From positions 12,847,393 through 12,911,392 of the forward strand of contig JARUPZ010000008.1 in assembly GCA_031213475.1 (NCBI GenBank): a stretch of 64,000 nucleotides of DNA. The letters are read 5' to 3'. A program made the position numbers and the translations under genes. The notes below the pieces were generated by a model, which had not been told where the DNA came from, did not search any database, and saw only the letters and a program-made list of their open reading frames with translations. This document shows positions 12,101-19,195 of this stretch, one piece after another. Every line of letters begins with the position of its first letter. Positions within the stretch are counted from its first letter, which is position 1. Origin of the DNA: Nereocystis luetkeana (taxonomy: Eukaryota > Sar > Phaeophyceae > Laminariales > Laminariaceae).

Positions 12101-15100
12101 CCCCCAGCCCTGAGCAACCTTGAACTCAGGCTACTACATATTACTACAGTATGACCTTTTTTATGTTGATACTTGTAGGGAGGAACACAGCAGTGGTACT
12201 CTGGGCGGGAATGTACGGCACGTTACGTCAGCCACATCATTACTCCAACGATCCTTATATTTTCGTCCATAGTTGCATCGTAAAGGCTGGGCATTGGCAC
12301 AGTATGTACCGGCAGGAGTAGTCTACTGATTGACCCGGGGGTATATTCGCCAGCAACTTTCATCTCACGTACGCCCAAGAAATCCACCATAGTACAGTAC
12401 GGAAACCCACCAAATGCGTTTCGGGTGAAGAGAGGGGATAAAGTGTACTGCTGCAATCCAGCGTATTGATTGATTTCGGCGACAGCTTAATCGCCACGGA
12501 CTGAGTAGGTAAGGTAGAACGCTGTCTGTACTTCTAGCCGCCAAGCATAAAAAAATCTTACGAGTAATACTCCCAGCGCAACCCCACCAAGGGAGTATCA
12601 CTTTTTTGTTCTTTCACTCTAGGTAAGAGGTGCGTAGGTTCTTTAATGTTCGTGGGCCTATGCTGTACCTGGCATGTATATAGTGTACGGTAGGGCACAC
12701 TCTACCCCACACGGACAATACGCTGAGCCTGTCCAGACAATCGCAAGAGTTAATGGCGTCTTTTATAACAACACCAATATGATATAAATGAAGTCACCCG
12801 ATTTTTTTGGGGATAACTGCAGCTGTATGTACCACTCTGTCCCTACCGACCCAACCGGGGTTGATAGCAATGTCTAACCCTAACCCTTCTAATTCCGAGT
12901 ATACAGAGCGGTACTTCCAATTAGAGTGCCATCGTATTTTCGCTACCAACAGGGTTAGGTTAGTCCAGTGGTGTCGCGTGCCGCGCTGCTTGCTGTAAAC
13001 TGTCCGATATGGAGTGCATCGCAAGGCAACCGCGCAATCGACAGGAGATCCGTCTTTTAGGGCGCGCGAAGGCTTCTTTTGGCCCTGATGCCATGAGGAC
13101 AGCACTCCCTTTCTTACCACAACTGGGGACAAACAATACTTGGGAATAGAGATGCATACGTGTTTCTGGACAGTGCAGTACCGAAGGGGTTGACGTAGAC
13201 AAAACGTACTAGTCCAAGTGTCAGAGGGCGGTCAGTCAAGGGTTAGTAAATGTCTCTTCTGGCCTTAACACGATATCAACGTGATGCGCACATTTGTTTT
13301 AGTGCAAGAGGGCGATCGGTCGAAAGGCTTCTTAGGGGAGTCGTTTTGTAGGGCACCTCAAGGCTTCTTTACGGCTCAACATGCTTGTTTTAGTGGGGGG
13401 TGGGGGGTCAGTCAGGGGGTCAAACCGCGGTCTCCTACGGAGCATTTTTGCCGTGAAGGGCTACAGACGGGAACACGCTCACCTCATTCTCATCCTCGTC
13501 TTCCTTCTCATCATCATCAGAACCTATACCCCCGACGGCAACATTGCGTTCGTTTTTCGTTGTTGTCACGGTCACGCGCCGCCGCAACGAAAATATTGCA
13601 TGCAAGGGGGAGGGGGGGGCAGGACGCGGTCAGCATCGCACATCAAAGCAGCGTAGCCTACTGTGCAGCAAAGAAGCGTAGCCCAGCAAAGCAACGCAGA
13701 CAAGCAAAGTACTGTAGCGTCATATACCAGCAAAGTAGCGTAGCCTAACAACAAGCGGCGTAAAACAGCAAAGCAGCGCAGCGCATAATATAAATAGTAG
13801 AGGAACAACGGGTGTCGCAAGAGGGGTGACATACTTCGCTCCCCATGCTGCAAATTACTTATCATACCTATCATAGAACGACGTGATTCAGGACAGCAAA
13901 GCACACCACAGGGAGACCGCGGTTTGATCCTTTGATCGACCCGACTCCCATAACTCGAACATATAAAGGCCAAAGGGGCCTCGAAGCGCCCAAAACGACC
14001 GATTTCCCAGCATGCGCCACACTAAAACTAGCATAATGAGCCAAAAGAGTCCCCGACCAACCCAAAGAGACCGGTCTCCGATATGGAACATATTCGCGGC
14101 CCACCGCCACCACAACGAAAACCTGTATACAACTCTCACCCGTGGCCTCCGCCTCTTCCTCCTCCTCCTCCTCCTCGTCTACCTCTACTTCCTCTTCCTT
14201 CTCCACAAGCTGGAAGATGGGGAACGTGATGAACTCGGAGTAGCGGTGGATCAGCGACGTCAAAGATGCCTCACTAAGGAACTCCCCGGCGTCCTCCTTC
14301 AGGTGCAGCACGATTTCGGTTCCCCGGCCTGAAAAACGCCATCATACCCACCAACAACGACATCGGGAAAAACGAGCAACACGTTCGACAAAGGATGAGA
14401 AATGGCCGAGATATCTATCAGCAACGCGTCCTCCTTGAATCGGGTCACGACCTCCCGTTTCCCACCCTGTAAAACGCCTACTATGACAACCAACAACGCC
14501 ATCTCCAGCCCAATCAAGCAAACAATATTCGATCAAAATGAGGCATTTCCGGCACCACAAGCAGCGGCACCAACGTCGACACCAGCAAAATCAAGAAAAA
14601 AGATGATTTCGACTCCTTGCACTTTAGTTGTGGTCAACTCCTTGCACTTTAGTTGTGGTCAACTCCTTGCACTTTAGCTGTGGTCAACTCCTTGCACTTT
14701 CGTTGTGGTCACCTTCTACCACTCTCGATGACATCATGACAGAACCACAAAGTTCGGGCCACTGGCGATGCTGTAACCGATTTTTTTTTCATTCAAGTCC
14801 CAAAAGGGTAAAATAATCCCTGTTAGGACTGCACTCCCGTTGTATCAAAACACTGTGAACTAGGGTCACGTTTAGGTTTCTGTACAGCAGTGAAGCAGGA
14901 AAACGCCAATTCCACCCACCACCTTGGGGGCTGAAACCTAACAAAAGGCAAACACCTATCGATGTGGTATTCCTATTATATGACACACGCAGCCTCAACA
15001 CTAACACGATGCCAAGCGGGGCACATCATACAAGCGTCCGATATTCCACGCGTGATGGGGGAGGCGTTCCTTACCGAGGGTGTTTCCTCGTGGGTCCTTG

Positions 15101-16922
15101 GAGACAGTAAAAGTGCTGTCGGCCGTGGACTCCCACACATGCTGGTCGTCGTCGTTGTTCTTGGAGATCACCTGCAACACCGACCCCGAGCGCAAGAGCA
15201 AAATCAAGGTAAAAAATCAAAGACATTAGCAGGATTAAGCTGAAGACTCCTCTCCAAAAAAGCTTCGGCAAAAGGCACAACGCTCCGAACGACGATCCGC
15301 TCACCCACCCACCCACCCCCGTACCCGCACCCACCTGCACCCTGTCGGCGACGAGATATACCGAATAGAAGCCAACGCCGAACTGTCCGATGAGGCCGAG
15401 GTCTCCAGTTTCCGTGAGGGCCTCCACGAAGTTCGTCGTTCCGGACCGCGCCACGGTTCCCAGGTTGGAGATGAGCTCGGCGCGGGTCATGCCCACGCCG
15501 GCGTCTCGGATGGTGAGCGTTCGCGCCTCCTGCAAGGGGGGTCGATTGGTCGGTCGGTATTGGGTTAACTAGCTAGCTACAGTAGTCCATTTCGTTGCGA
15601 CAACTGCAAGACAACACAACCACGCTCTCGGCCAATCGCAGCCGGCCACCGCCAGAACAAGTCCCGACGCTCCCCTCTCTCTCTTCATGAACCTGTTAGA
15701 GATGCGCTCCTCATTTGGGACAAATGTTTTGGAATTAGTGGGGAATACTTGCGTGAGTAGTCAACAAGGTTATATAACAACCAATCAACCCACGGCAGGC
15801 CGACCGACCTTGTCAGCTTTAATCCGGATGTCAAGGTCCTTGGCGTCGCCGAGCTTGTCCGGGTCGGAGACGGAGAGGAATCTGATCTTGTCGAGCGCGT
15901 CGGAGGCGTTACTGATGAGCTCCCTAAGGAAGATGTCCTTGTTCTTGTACAGGGAGTTGATGATGATGTCCATCAGCCGGTTCACCTACATATTACCAGG
16001 TACAGCACAAGCACATCAGTACGGATCAGCACAAATAGCACAAACAGCATAGTTTGTATTGTTACATGGCAAACGCGGCAGGTGGCCGTCACTGGTGCAC
16101 CAAAAGAAGGAAGAGCAAGTGCAGTGGCGACTTTACCCCAGCGCTGACATTCCTGTGGTCCCGTGGTATTGGCAGCGACAACCCTAACCCTAACCCTTCG
16201 TTAGATTTTCATGAGACGACCGCCACAGCAGTGCGCCCATCCAACGAAGAGCTCTCAGCAATAACCTGAAGCATAAAATACAAACGATAGCTGCGTGGCC
16301 CGACAACGCGTCCGATTGGCAGAGCTACTTTAGGGCTAAGGCTAGAGCTAGGGCCACAGCAAGAGCCAAGAGAACTACGTAGTGAGCTAGCTACAGAGCC
16401 ATCAGTGCAGGACAGAGGTACTCCTATTAATATTACGGGGGGCCATAGAAAACAGCACCAAATATTGTTAGGCCAAGTATTATGGGAAATTTTTGAGACC
16501 TTATTTCTGGCTTTTTCAGCGATCTCCGAAGCCCAAAAATCAGAACCATCTATTATGGGACAGGAAATCATCGATATTTTTGATCTCAGTTCCTGGAGGG
16601 GGCAAAAATCAGCAAAACCTCTCAGAACTGAGCTCAGTTCTGAGAGGTTTGGCTGATTTCTGAGAACTGAGATTTTTCGTATTTTGGGTGCTACATCTCA
16701 CTACTACTGCCAGCCCACCTATCTACCTGCGCACCTGCCACCCGTCACCCACCACGCGAAAGCATCAAGCCGACGGCGGGCGGTAACTACGGCGCTTGTG
16801 TAAAGAGAGATGGCTTCTCCTTCACATGGAAGCAATATTAGCGGTGGCAGCAGCAGCTGCAACAGCGGCACCAGCAGTAGCAGAAGCAGCAGCAGCACCG
16901 CCAGCAGCAGCAGCAGCAGCAC

Positions 16923-16960
<38 letters not shown>

Positions 16961-18164
16961 GCAGCAGCGATGGCGACTCGATGTCGCCGGCGCTAATCCT
17001 CCCGTGTTTGGATGCTGAAACCACGCTCGCGGCCGCCGCTGCCTTCGCAACGTTTGAAGACGACGAGGAGGACGCTGAGACGCCTGCCGTAAAACGCTCG
17101 CGACGTGCCAAGCCACGCCCAGACTACAGAAAATCAACTTGGATGAAGATGCTACAGGCCGAAGCCAAGCTGTTGGACCCCACCTCAGACGAAGCCACTT
17201 TTATACAAAACCACTTTTAAAAATCAGAACCCATAATACACGTTATATATTTTCACCCACACTTTTCTGTAGCCCGAAAACTCACAAAATAAAAAGACAG
17301 AAATAACGTCTCAAAAATTTCCCATAATACTTGGCCTTAGTACAAATAGGTAAATATATAGTTTTTTTTGTATACCATAGGTCCCATTAACTATGGTCCC
17401 CCGTAATAGTAGCATCCTGGTAGTAAAATAGAGGACATGGCATGCCATATGGCCACGAAACAATTTATTTTTCTCACCATCCGACAGGTGTGCCAACAAT
17501 AATGACGAGACACAGGAAACGCAAATATACCAGGTACCCAGCAGCACCGGCCTGCTCGTAAGAAACTGACTTCACAAAAAACTCAGCCTACACATTTGAC
17601 AAAAAATAGGAACGCTACAAACCTACTCTGGGCCGCAGCTGCAAGAAAGTTGGTCCCTTCTCATGGCCGGCCTGGGCCCAACACACCAAGTCACCACTGC
17701 CACCACACGGTACTACAGACAGTAGAAATAACGTCTTCTCGGCGGCCGAAATAAGAAAATGTAACATGAGAAAGCCTGATTTTGCGCGCGGCCTAATAAA
17801 CAAAGTCGGGTTTCTTTCGAGAGAGCTGGTACTAAATTGTACCTGGTATATTACTCACAACAACAAAAACTACACGAAAAAAACACCATCTACGTACGAG
17901 TGTATGCCTCTGTTTTACTACCGAGGTATTTCTTCCACTCCAGAGTTAATTGAGCCTGTCCTGCGACCACGGACTGCTTTGTATAGTGGCGATGAGTTAA
18001 TGTGAGAACAACGACACATTCAGCAGCTGTATCGTACCGCCTTACCTCGGCCTGGAACTCGAAAGCCTCCGCCCCTTCCTTGACCTTGTCGTCGAACGCC
18101 GCGTCCATGCTGGACTGCACCACCTCATCGCCAAAGGCCAGCCCTCTTCCGCACGAGCCGCCCC
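1..18164 (-). CDS. GRP94: Endoplasmin / GRP94-type Hsp90 chaperone, 16 exons visible, both ends incomplete
   Basis: ATP-dependent Hsp90 of the ER lumen, which folds secretory clients. Sixteen exons on the minus strand, 5' to 3': 18164-18046, 15985-15809, 15529-15335, 15171-15075, 14328-14140, 13523-13483, 10816-10673, 9570-9444, 8344-8187, 7315-7226, 6298-6171, 5459-5378, 3212-3094, 2537-2396, 1894-1830 and 121-1. All junctions are GT-AG and keep phase, giving 1,994 coding bases. Order: N-terminal ATPase ([30 protein letters not shown]), acidic charged linker, middle domain with the catalytic-arginine loop (LPLNVSRE), and the start of the C-terminal dimerisation domain (ANMERIM, NPRHP). The acidic linker, [13 protein letters not shown] and the FEFQAEV lead-in fit GRP94 better than cytosolic, plastid or TRAP1 forms. 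The signal-peptide exon was not found and the ER-retention end lies beyond base 1. The GRP94 assignment is firm; exact exon edges are read by eye. Confidence 0.95.
805..1275 (+). repeat. Dispersed ~500-bp repeat R500, copy 1
   Basis: Begins GGTTGGGTTGGCGTCG. Internal landmarks are CACGTAGTGT, GCTGCCTCTGGAAGTG, CACAAGCGGTTCTTAG-like and ACGGCGCTTCGCGCTTGG; it ends near GGTCATACGACTACGGCC and a C-run. At least seven further full or partial copies occur here, with no coding capacity of its own. Probably a non-autonomous mobile element of unknown class. Copies 1 and 2 lie head to tail in intron 15. Confidence 0.8.
1276..1792 (+). repeat. R500, copy 2 (tandem with copy 1)
   Basis: Same landmarks in the same order as copy 1, diverged by point changes and small indels, directly adjacent in the same orientation. 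Ends in a run of C about 35 bp before GRP94 exon 15. Confidence 0.8.
1830..1894 (-). CDS. GRP94: GRP94 exon 15
   Basis: 65 bp encoding [20 protein letters not shown] then YS. It fits the VVVS.RL...P...V.S.YG.S segment preceding ANMERIM. Acceptor GCGACAG, donor CAG|GTGAGG, phase 2, completed by exon 16. Confidence 0.92.
2095..2310 (+). repeat. AGAGCAA-type purine-rich degenerate repeat
   Basis: Loose reiteration of AGAGCAA/CAGAGC/CAAGAC words inside a GRP94 intron. Similar AGCAAAG-rich stretches occur at 5980-6095 and 13640-13790, also in introns. No stable period, so it may be an eroded short-tandem array. Confidence 0.4.
2396..2537 (-). CDS. GRP94: GRP94 exon 14
   Basis: 47 codons from [18 protein letters not shown] to FKGKITK, linking the middle and C-terminal domains. 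An acceptor 6 bases further into the exon would create a stop, so the CCTGCAG acceptor is preferred. Confidence 0.93.
2848..2957. mobile_element. MITE-2 copy (piggyBac-like, TTAA-flanked)
   Basis: Palindromic element with ends CCCTTT...AAGGG and inner arms carrying GCAGTCCCGTTTTG / CCCCAAAACGGGA. Flanked by TTAA on both sides. TTAA target duplication with ends starting CCC is characteristic of piggyBac-type elements. About 20 bp longer than the 90-bp norm of the family. Confidence 0.7.
3094..3212 (-). CDS. GRP94: GRP94 exon 13
   Basis: [20 protein letters not shown] through LTEAVDEM to ITEYEDKK. Conserved SPFLEKL and VLYLTE..DE motifs. Acceptor TCTAACAG, donor AAA|GTGAGC, phase 2. Confidence 0.95.
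3213..4184. other. GRP94 intron 12, nothing recognised
   Basis: AT-rich intron sequence between exons 12 and 13. Contains one CTATTAATAG palindrome (3781-3790) and a CTATCAATAG variant near 3951. No exon-like frame or known repeat seen apart from these. Confidence 0.5.
4185..4330 (-). repeat. R500, two partial copies (minus orientation)
   Basis: Two successive G-run-plus-CATGCATGG-like 3' ends of the R500 family (near 4205-4275 and 4278-4330), read on the minus strand. Only the last ~70 bp of the element is present each time. Confidence 0.6.
4325..5205 (-). mobile_element. Degenerate LINE-type retrotransposon 3' end
   Basis: Minus-strand frames give ordered fragments of what I take to be a reverse-transcriptase ORF C-terminus: [33 protein letters not shown]-like, [18 protein letters not shown]-like and [15 protein letters not shown]-like. 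They are split by stops and frameshifts. The longest open stretch is 4743-5234. A shorter copy of the same terminus lies at 19632-19740. Family assignment is from recalled resemblance; the repeat relationship is visible. Confidence 0.5.
5206..5317. mobile_element. MITE-1 copy a, with CCAGGTA insertion
   Basis: Near-perfect palindromic element: TTACGGGGGACCATAGTTAA at one end, its complement at the other, loop AAATATTGTTAG. Flanked by TA on each side. Relative to the other copies it has an extra CCAGGTA in the loop at 5265-5271, making TACCAGGTA. Lies in GRP94 intron 12 beside the degenerate LINE. Confidence 0.9.
5378..5459 (-). CDS. GRP94: GRP94 exon 12
   Basis: 27 codons: [18 protein letters not shown] to FYIAGESTE, matching the SLDEYV..M...QK.IYYI.G motif of Hsp90s. 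Acceptor GTGAAG, donor GAG|GTATGA. Confidence 0.93.
6171..6298 (-). CDS. GRP94: GRP94 exon 11
   Basis: [20 protein letters not shown] to [13 protein letters not shown], the conserved FW..F...IKLG segment of the middle domain. Acceptor TGTTCAG, donor AAA|GTGAGA. Confidence 0.94.
6632..6837. mobile_element. MITE-1 copy b, split by a nested MITE-2
   Basis: Ends TTACGAGGGACC and GGCCCCTCGTAA, flanked by TA. The left arm is interrupted after CCATAGTTAA by a complete MITE-2, and the sequence resumes with AATAGAACC. The loop is diverged and holds TACCAGGTA motifs. Confidence 0.88.
6652..6741. mobile_element. MITE-2 copy nested inside MITE-1
   Basis: 90 bp between two TTAA tetranucleotides (6648-6651 and 6742-6745). 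Ends CCCTTTTAGGACC and GGTTCTAAAAGGG. The interrupted MITE-1 supplies the empty-site sequence (GTTAATAG), so TTAA duplication is shown directly. Confidence 0.92.
7226..7315 (-). CDS. GRP94: GRP94 exon 10
   Basis: 30 codons, [20 protein letters not shown] then a Val/Glu-rich tail. Acceptor GGTGCAG. Two nearby GT sites could be the donor; GAG|GTGAGA is chosen because it keeps phase 0 into exon 11. Confidence 0.88.
7844..7981 (-). pseudogene. Decayed duplicate of GRP94 exon 9 in intron 9
   Basis: Reads [16 protein letters not shown] then [20 protein letters not shown], colinear with exon 9 but lacking a few codons near its start. Over the alignable stretch most differences replace the amino acid, and the catalytic Arg of NVSRE is Leu here. 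A possible acceptor (GCTGCAG) precedes it in phase 0, matching the exit phase of exon 9, but no good donor follows. Most likely a dead copy or, less likely, an alternative or poison exon. Confidence 0.8.
8187..8344 (-). CDS. GRP94: GRP94 exon 9 (catalytic-arginine loop)
   Basis: Encodes [20 protein letters not shown] through [20 protein letters not shown]. The Arg in NVSRE is the middle-domain arginine that contacts the ATP gamma-phosphate in Hsp90s. The donor is weak (AAG|GTTCGG). A decayed duplicate lies about 200 bp downstream in the intron. Confidence 0.95.
9190..9443 (-). repeat. G-rich imperfect tandem repeat abutting the exon 8 donor
   Basis: On the minus strand the start of intron 8 repeats three times a unit beginning near CGCTCGCCC(A/G)CGT, then TTGAGGAAGG-like sequence, then a long G run. 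The first unit overlaps the splice donor region of exon 8. The runs of 4-17 G could form G-quadruplexes in the pre-mRNA. Confidence 0.7.
9444..9570 (-). CDS. GRP94: GRP94 exon 8 (middle domain)
   Basis: 42 codons plus one base, [19 protein letters not shown] to YDFYDKYY. The segment [15 protein letters not shown] is the conserved middle-domain strand. Acceptor CCCATAG, donor GTGAGC. Diverged copies of the donor-flanking intron sequence recur twice further into the intron. Confidence 0.94.
9580..9740 (+). repeat. Degenerate ACGGCAC / GGTACGG motif cluster
   Basis: Loose reiteration of (T)ACGGCAC, GGTACGGC and CACGGTAAA words in intron 7, adjoining exon 8. Resembles the ACGGGAC clusters at 19.9, 23.0 and 62.5 kb in style but not exact sequence. 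Confidence 0.4.
9823..9911. mobile_element. MITE-2 copy
   Basis: Ends CCCTTTTAGAACCGCAGTCC and a diverged GCCCGAAAGGG. Left flank TTAA, right flank mutated to TTGA. Loop CTCAAATTCTTAGTGATTAG matches the family. Confidence 0.8.
9958..10056. mobile_element. MITE-2 copy, degenerate
   Basis: CCCTTTTAGGACTGCAGTC at the left, CTGCAGCACTCAAGGG at the right, with the family loop AATTTGAGTGTTTTGTC. The outer flanks no longer show TTAA. It lies 47 bp from the preceding copy, which may have been a preferred target region. Confidence 0.65.
10470..10672 (-). repeat. (GGT)n tract at the start of intron 7
   Basis: The plus strand is a (CAC/ACC)n trinucleotide array, so the pre-mRNA begins the intron with GTGCGGTGGTGGTGGTGG. 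ORFs read through it on either strand are pure repeat translations. Confidence 0.85.
10673..10816 (-). CDS. GRP94: GRP94 exon 7 (linker end, middle-domain start)
   Basis: 48 codons from [17 protein letters not shown] to DEDYQNFYK, including [13 protein letters not shown], the start of the Hsp90 middle domain. The donor AAG|GTGCGG runs straight into a (GGT)n tract of the intron. Confidence 0.94.
10854..10949 (+). repeat. 48-bp tandem duplication containing TACCAGGTA
   Basis: GTTTGGACGAGAATACTATA then CCAGGTACAATATTGAAT occurs twice in succession with almost no change (10854 and 10902). Both copies carry the TACCAGGTA motif, so the duplication came after the motif arose. Confidence 0.85.
11158..11486 (-). 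mobile_element. tRNA-derived SINE, copy 1 (5'-truncated head)
   Basis: Minus orientation. The poly-A tail appears as the T-rich stretch 11160-11192; the body includes GGCTGAAATCTTCTCGCG and GCGAGTCGACGAGGGAAG. The head retains box B (GGTTCGAGCCC) but breaks off before box A. Inserted in GRP94 intron 6. Confidence 0.88.
11550..12800. other. GRP94 intron 6 remainder, no gene seen
   Basis: No convincing exon-like frame. Holds TACCTGGTA (11838), CTATTAATAG (12069) and, a little further on, a short CCCTAA tract (12875-12890). Confidence 0.45.
13300..13445 (+). repeat. Imperfect inverted repeat arm flanking exon 6 (left)
   Basis: Contains a C-rich stretch ending TCAAACCGCGGTCTCC. Its reverse complement is recognisable at 13905-14080 (GGGAGACCGCGGTTTGATCC, and ACTAAAAC.AGCAT..TGAGCC). 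The 41-bp GRP94 exon 6 lies between the two arms. Confidence 0.55.
13483..13523 (-). CDS. GRP94: GRP94 exon 6, 41-bp exon in the acidic linker
   Basis: Encodes [13 protein letters not shown] after a split Gly. Acceptor GGTATAG, donor GAG|GTGAGC. Phase matches both neighbours, and the acidic content suits the charged linker. Because 41 is not a multiple of three, skipping it would shift the frame. Confidence 0.85.
13905..14080 (-). repeat. Imperfect inverted repeat arm flanking exon 6 (right)
   Basis: Partner of 13300-13445, with about two thirds of positions matching in the parts I aligned by eye. Confidence 0.5.
14140..14328 (-). CDS. GRP94: GRP94 exon 5 (N-domain end and acidic linker)
   Basis: Starts [12 protein letters not shown], runs through [15 protein letters not shown] and ends in a run of glutamates and alanines. 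Acceptor TTTTTCAG, donor GTGAGA, phase 1 at the end. A decayed copy of its first third lies just upstream, at 14410-14466. Confidence 0.93.
14410..14466 (-). pseudogene. Decayed partial duplicate of GRP94 exon 5 start, with acceptor
   Basis: After an acceptor TTTTACAG the frame reads [16 protein letters not shown], parallel to [18 protein letters not shown] of exon 5. Homology continues into the intron side of both acceptors, where the plus strand of each reads CCAACAACG. It lies in intron 4, directly upstream of the real exon 5. Confidence 0.65.
14613..14712 (+). repeat. 25-bp tandem repeat, four copies
   Basis: Unit CTCCTTGCACTTTAGTTGTG then GTCAA at 14613, 14638, 14663 and 14688, with single-base differences (AGC, TCG variants). 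Lies in GRP94 intron 4. Confidence 0.95.
15075..15171 (-). CDS. GRP94: GRP94 exon 4 (end of ATPase domain)
   Basis: 32 codons plus one base: [15 protein letters not shown] to DPRGNTL, with the split Gly completed by exon 5. Donor is GTAAGG. The NTLGRGT junction is diagnostic for GRP94-type proteins. Confidence 0.95.
15335..15529 (-). CDS. GRP94: GRP94 exon 3 (ATP lid and nucleotide pocket)
   Basis: 65 codons joining directly onto exon 2. Contains DAGVGMT (DxGxG nucleotide-binding motif), the lid GTVARSGT and GQFGVGFYS. Acceptor CTTGCAG, donor CAG|GTGGGT, phase 0. Confidence 0.95.
15809..15985 (-). CDS. GRP94: GRP94 exon 2 (ATPase domain, start)
   Basis: 59 codons, from [16 protein letters not shown] to DIRIKADK. 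Carries the conserved [14 protein letters not shown] helix, with the catalytic Glu and Mg/ATP-binding Asn of Hsp90 ATPases. Acceptor TATGTAG, donor AAG|GTCGGT, phase 0 at both ends. Confidence 0.95.
16615..16650. repeat. 36-bp perfect palindrome
   Basis: Left half AAACCTCTCAGAACTGAG, followed immediately by its exact reverse complement with no spacer. Lies inside the 974-bp element, upstream of its ORF. Could form a cruciform or act as a binding site for a dimeric protein. Confidence 0.95.
16810..17220 (+). CDS. Transposase-like N-terminal ORF with poly-serine tract (136 aa)
   Basis: Residues 10-50 are almost all Ser, encoded by an (AGC)n trinucleotide run. Residues 51-97 hold an acidic patch (FEDDEEDAE) and a basic patch (KRSRRAK). 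The C-terminus reads [12 protein letters not shown] then [14 protein letters not shown] before a stop. That ending resembles the stretch at the start of PIF/Harbinger-type DDE transposases (KS.W..ML....DP.S); this is recollection, not a search. The catalytic domain is absent, consistent with an internal deletion. Its place between MITE-1 termini is the main support. Confidence 0.5.
18046..18164 (-). CDS. GRP94: GRP94 exon 1 of those visible (pre-N region)
   Basis: Follows an acceptor ending ATGCAG and stops at GAG|GTAAGG. It encodes a variable segment ending [11 protein letters not shown], which in GRP94 lies just before the ATPase domain. The exon starts in phase 1, so at least one upstream exon with the start codon and signal peptide is missing. 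I found no convincing hydrophobic start on the minus strand between 18.2 and 22 kb. Confidence 0.85.
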
Positions 18165-18569
18165 CTGCATCCATACACCCACCACACACACACACACACG
18201 GCACAGCCACACGCCTTATCGTGAGAGAGTAGCCCTTCTGTATGCTGTACCTCAACTCCAATTCCAAGTATGCACAGTTTATCACCGAAAAGTGGATGCA
18301 GCAGTTCTACACCTCAGGCAGATCATCGATTTCGACAGTTCACGAGCTAGAGCTTTTGAGGACAGATCTATTCCCTATGATGTTTGGTGTGAAATTATCT
18401 ATAGCTCATGTTGCCGGGTGGGAGCCGTGTAAGCCGCACCATCCACATAGTGAACAGGTACCAGGTGTCTCCTGGGATGGGTCTTGTACGTGCTCATGCA
18501 GATGCCGCCTACCCCCTCTCACAGAGGCAGGTGAGGAACTATATCATCCACAGTAGATAGGTAGATAGA

Positions 18570-18578
18570 TACCTGGTA
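18570..18578. other. TACCTGGTA scar-like motif (example)
   Basis: Sits in a GATAGATA run, reading as TA + CCTGG + TA. One of 27 exact TACC(A/T)GGTA sites: 5263, 6113, 6753, 6944, 7634, 8454, 10870, 10919, 10973, 11838, 15994, 17528, 17840, 18570, 23128, 23196, 23698, 24874, 24881, 25460, 30180, 30187, 37423, 46838, 52692, 53620 and 60028. Confidence 0.85.
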
Positions 18579-19011
18579 GATCATGATCTGTCTGAGGTCT
18601 GAAACGTTCTAGACGGGTCGGCACGGACGAAGAGAAGGGCGAGCGCGAGAGGGACGCCACATCGACCATCTCGAGTACTCTTCACCACTCTCTCGCGGCA
18701 GCAGTACGTACTCGTAGTAGTCTTAAGTGTTCGGAGTACATACGATTATACTGTTCAAGTGCTTTCGTTTTCGAGTACTCTTATACCAAGTGCTTTCGAG
18801 CACTCTCCCGTATTTTCGAGCACAAAATGTCCCAGGTGCAGGATGTACATAATATAGCACACACGTATGCCCGCCACCAATGTTGCGTACTGTATTCCAG
18901 TAAAGAGCTACATTCAGCAGTATTAACTACAGGAGTGCCCACCGGATGCCGTTGCAGATACAGTTAGCATGTACCTGATTTCGGCAGGAGTTATCATTTT
19001 GTACAGGTATA

Positions 19012-19195
19012 CGATATACACATGAAACATTCGACGGGTAGGGTACCTTTTTGTGACCAATACACATACGTACAGACCGCCTCAGCCATTGCTCTACGCT
19101 CGTCGATATACACATGAAACATTCGACGGGTGGGGTACCTTTTTGTGACCAATACACATACGTACAGACCGCCTCAGCCATTGCCCTACGCTCGT
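19012..19195 (+). repeat. 92-bp tandem duplication
   Basis: Two copies starting CGATATACACATGAAACATT at 19012 and 19104, differing at only a few positions (GGGTAGGGTACC versus GGGTGGGGTACC). Recent; no gene seen. Confidence 0.92.

Larger units (their letters stand above)
16433..17406 (+). mobile_element. 974-bp relative of MITE-1 carrying a transposase-like ORF
   Basis: Ends match MITE-1: TTACGGGGGGCCATAG at the left, CTATGGTCCCCCGTAA at the right, flanked by TA. The shared subterminal ACCAAATATTGTTAG is present, and the inverted repeat extends further inward (GGCCAAGTATTATGGGAAAT opposite its complement at 17310-17335). It holds a 136-codon plus-strand ORF and a 36-bp perfect palindrome. 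Likely a deletion derivative of the autonomous source of the MITE-1 family, inserted in GRP94 intron 1. Confidence 0.82.

Noticed and set aside
14613-14712. CRISPR-like array
   Set aside because: Repeats are directly adjacent 25-bp tandem units with no spacers, in a eukaryotic intron.
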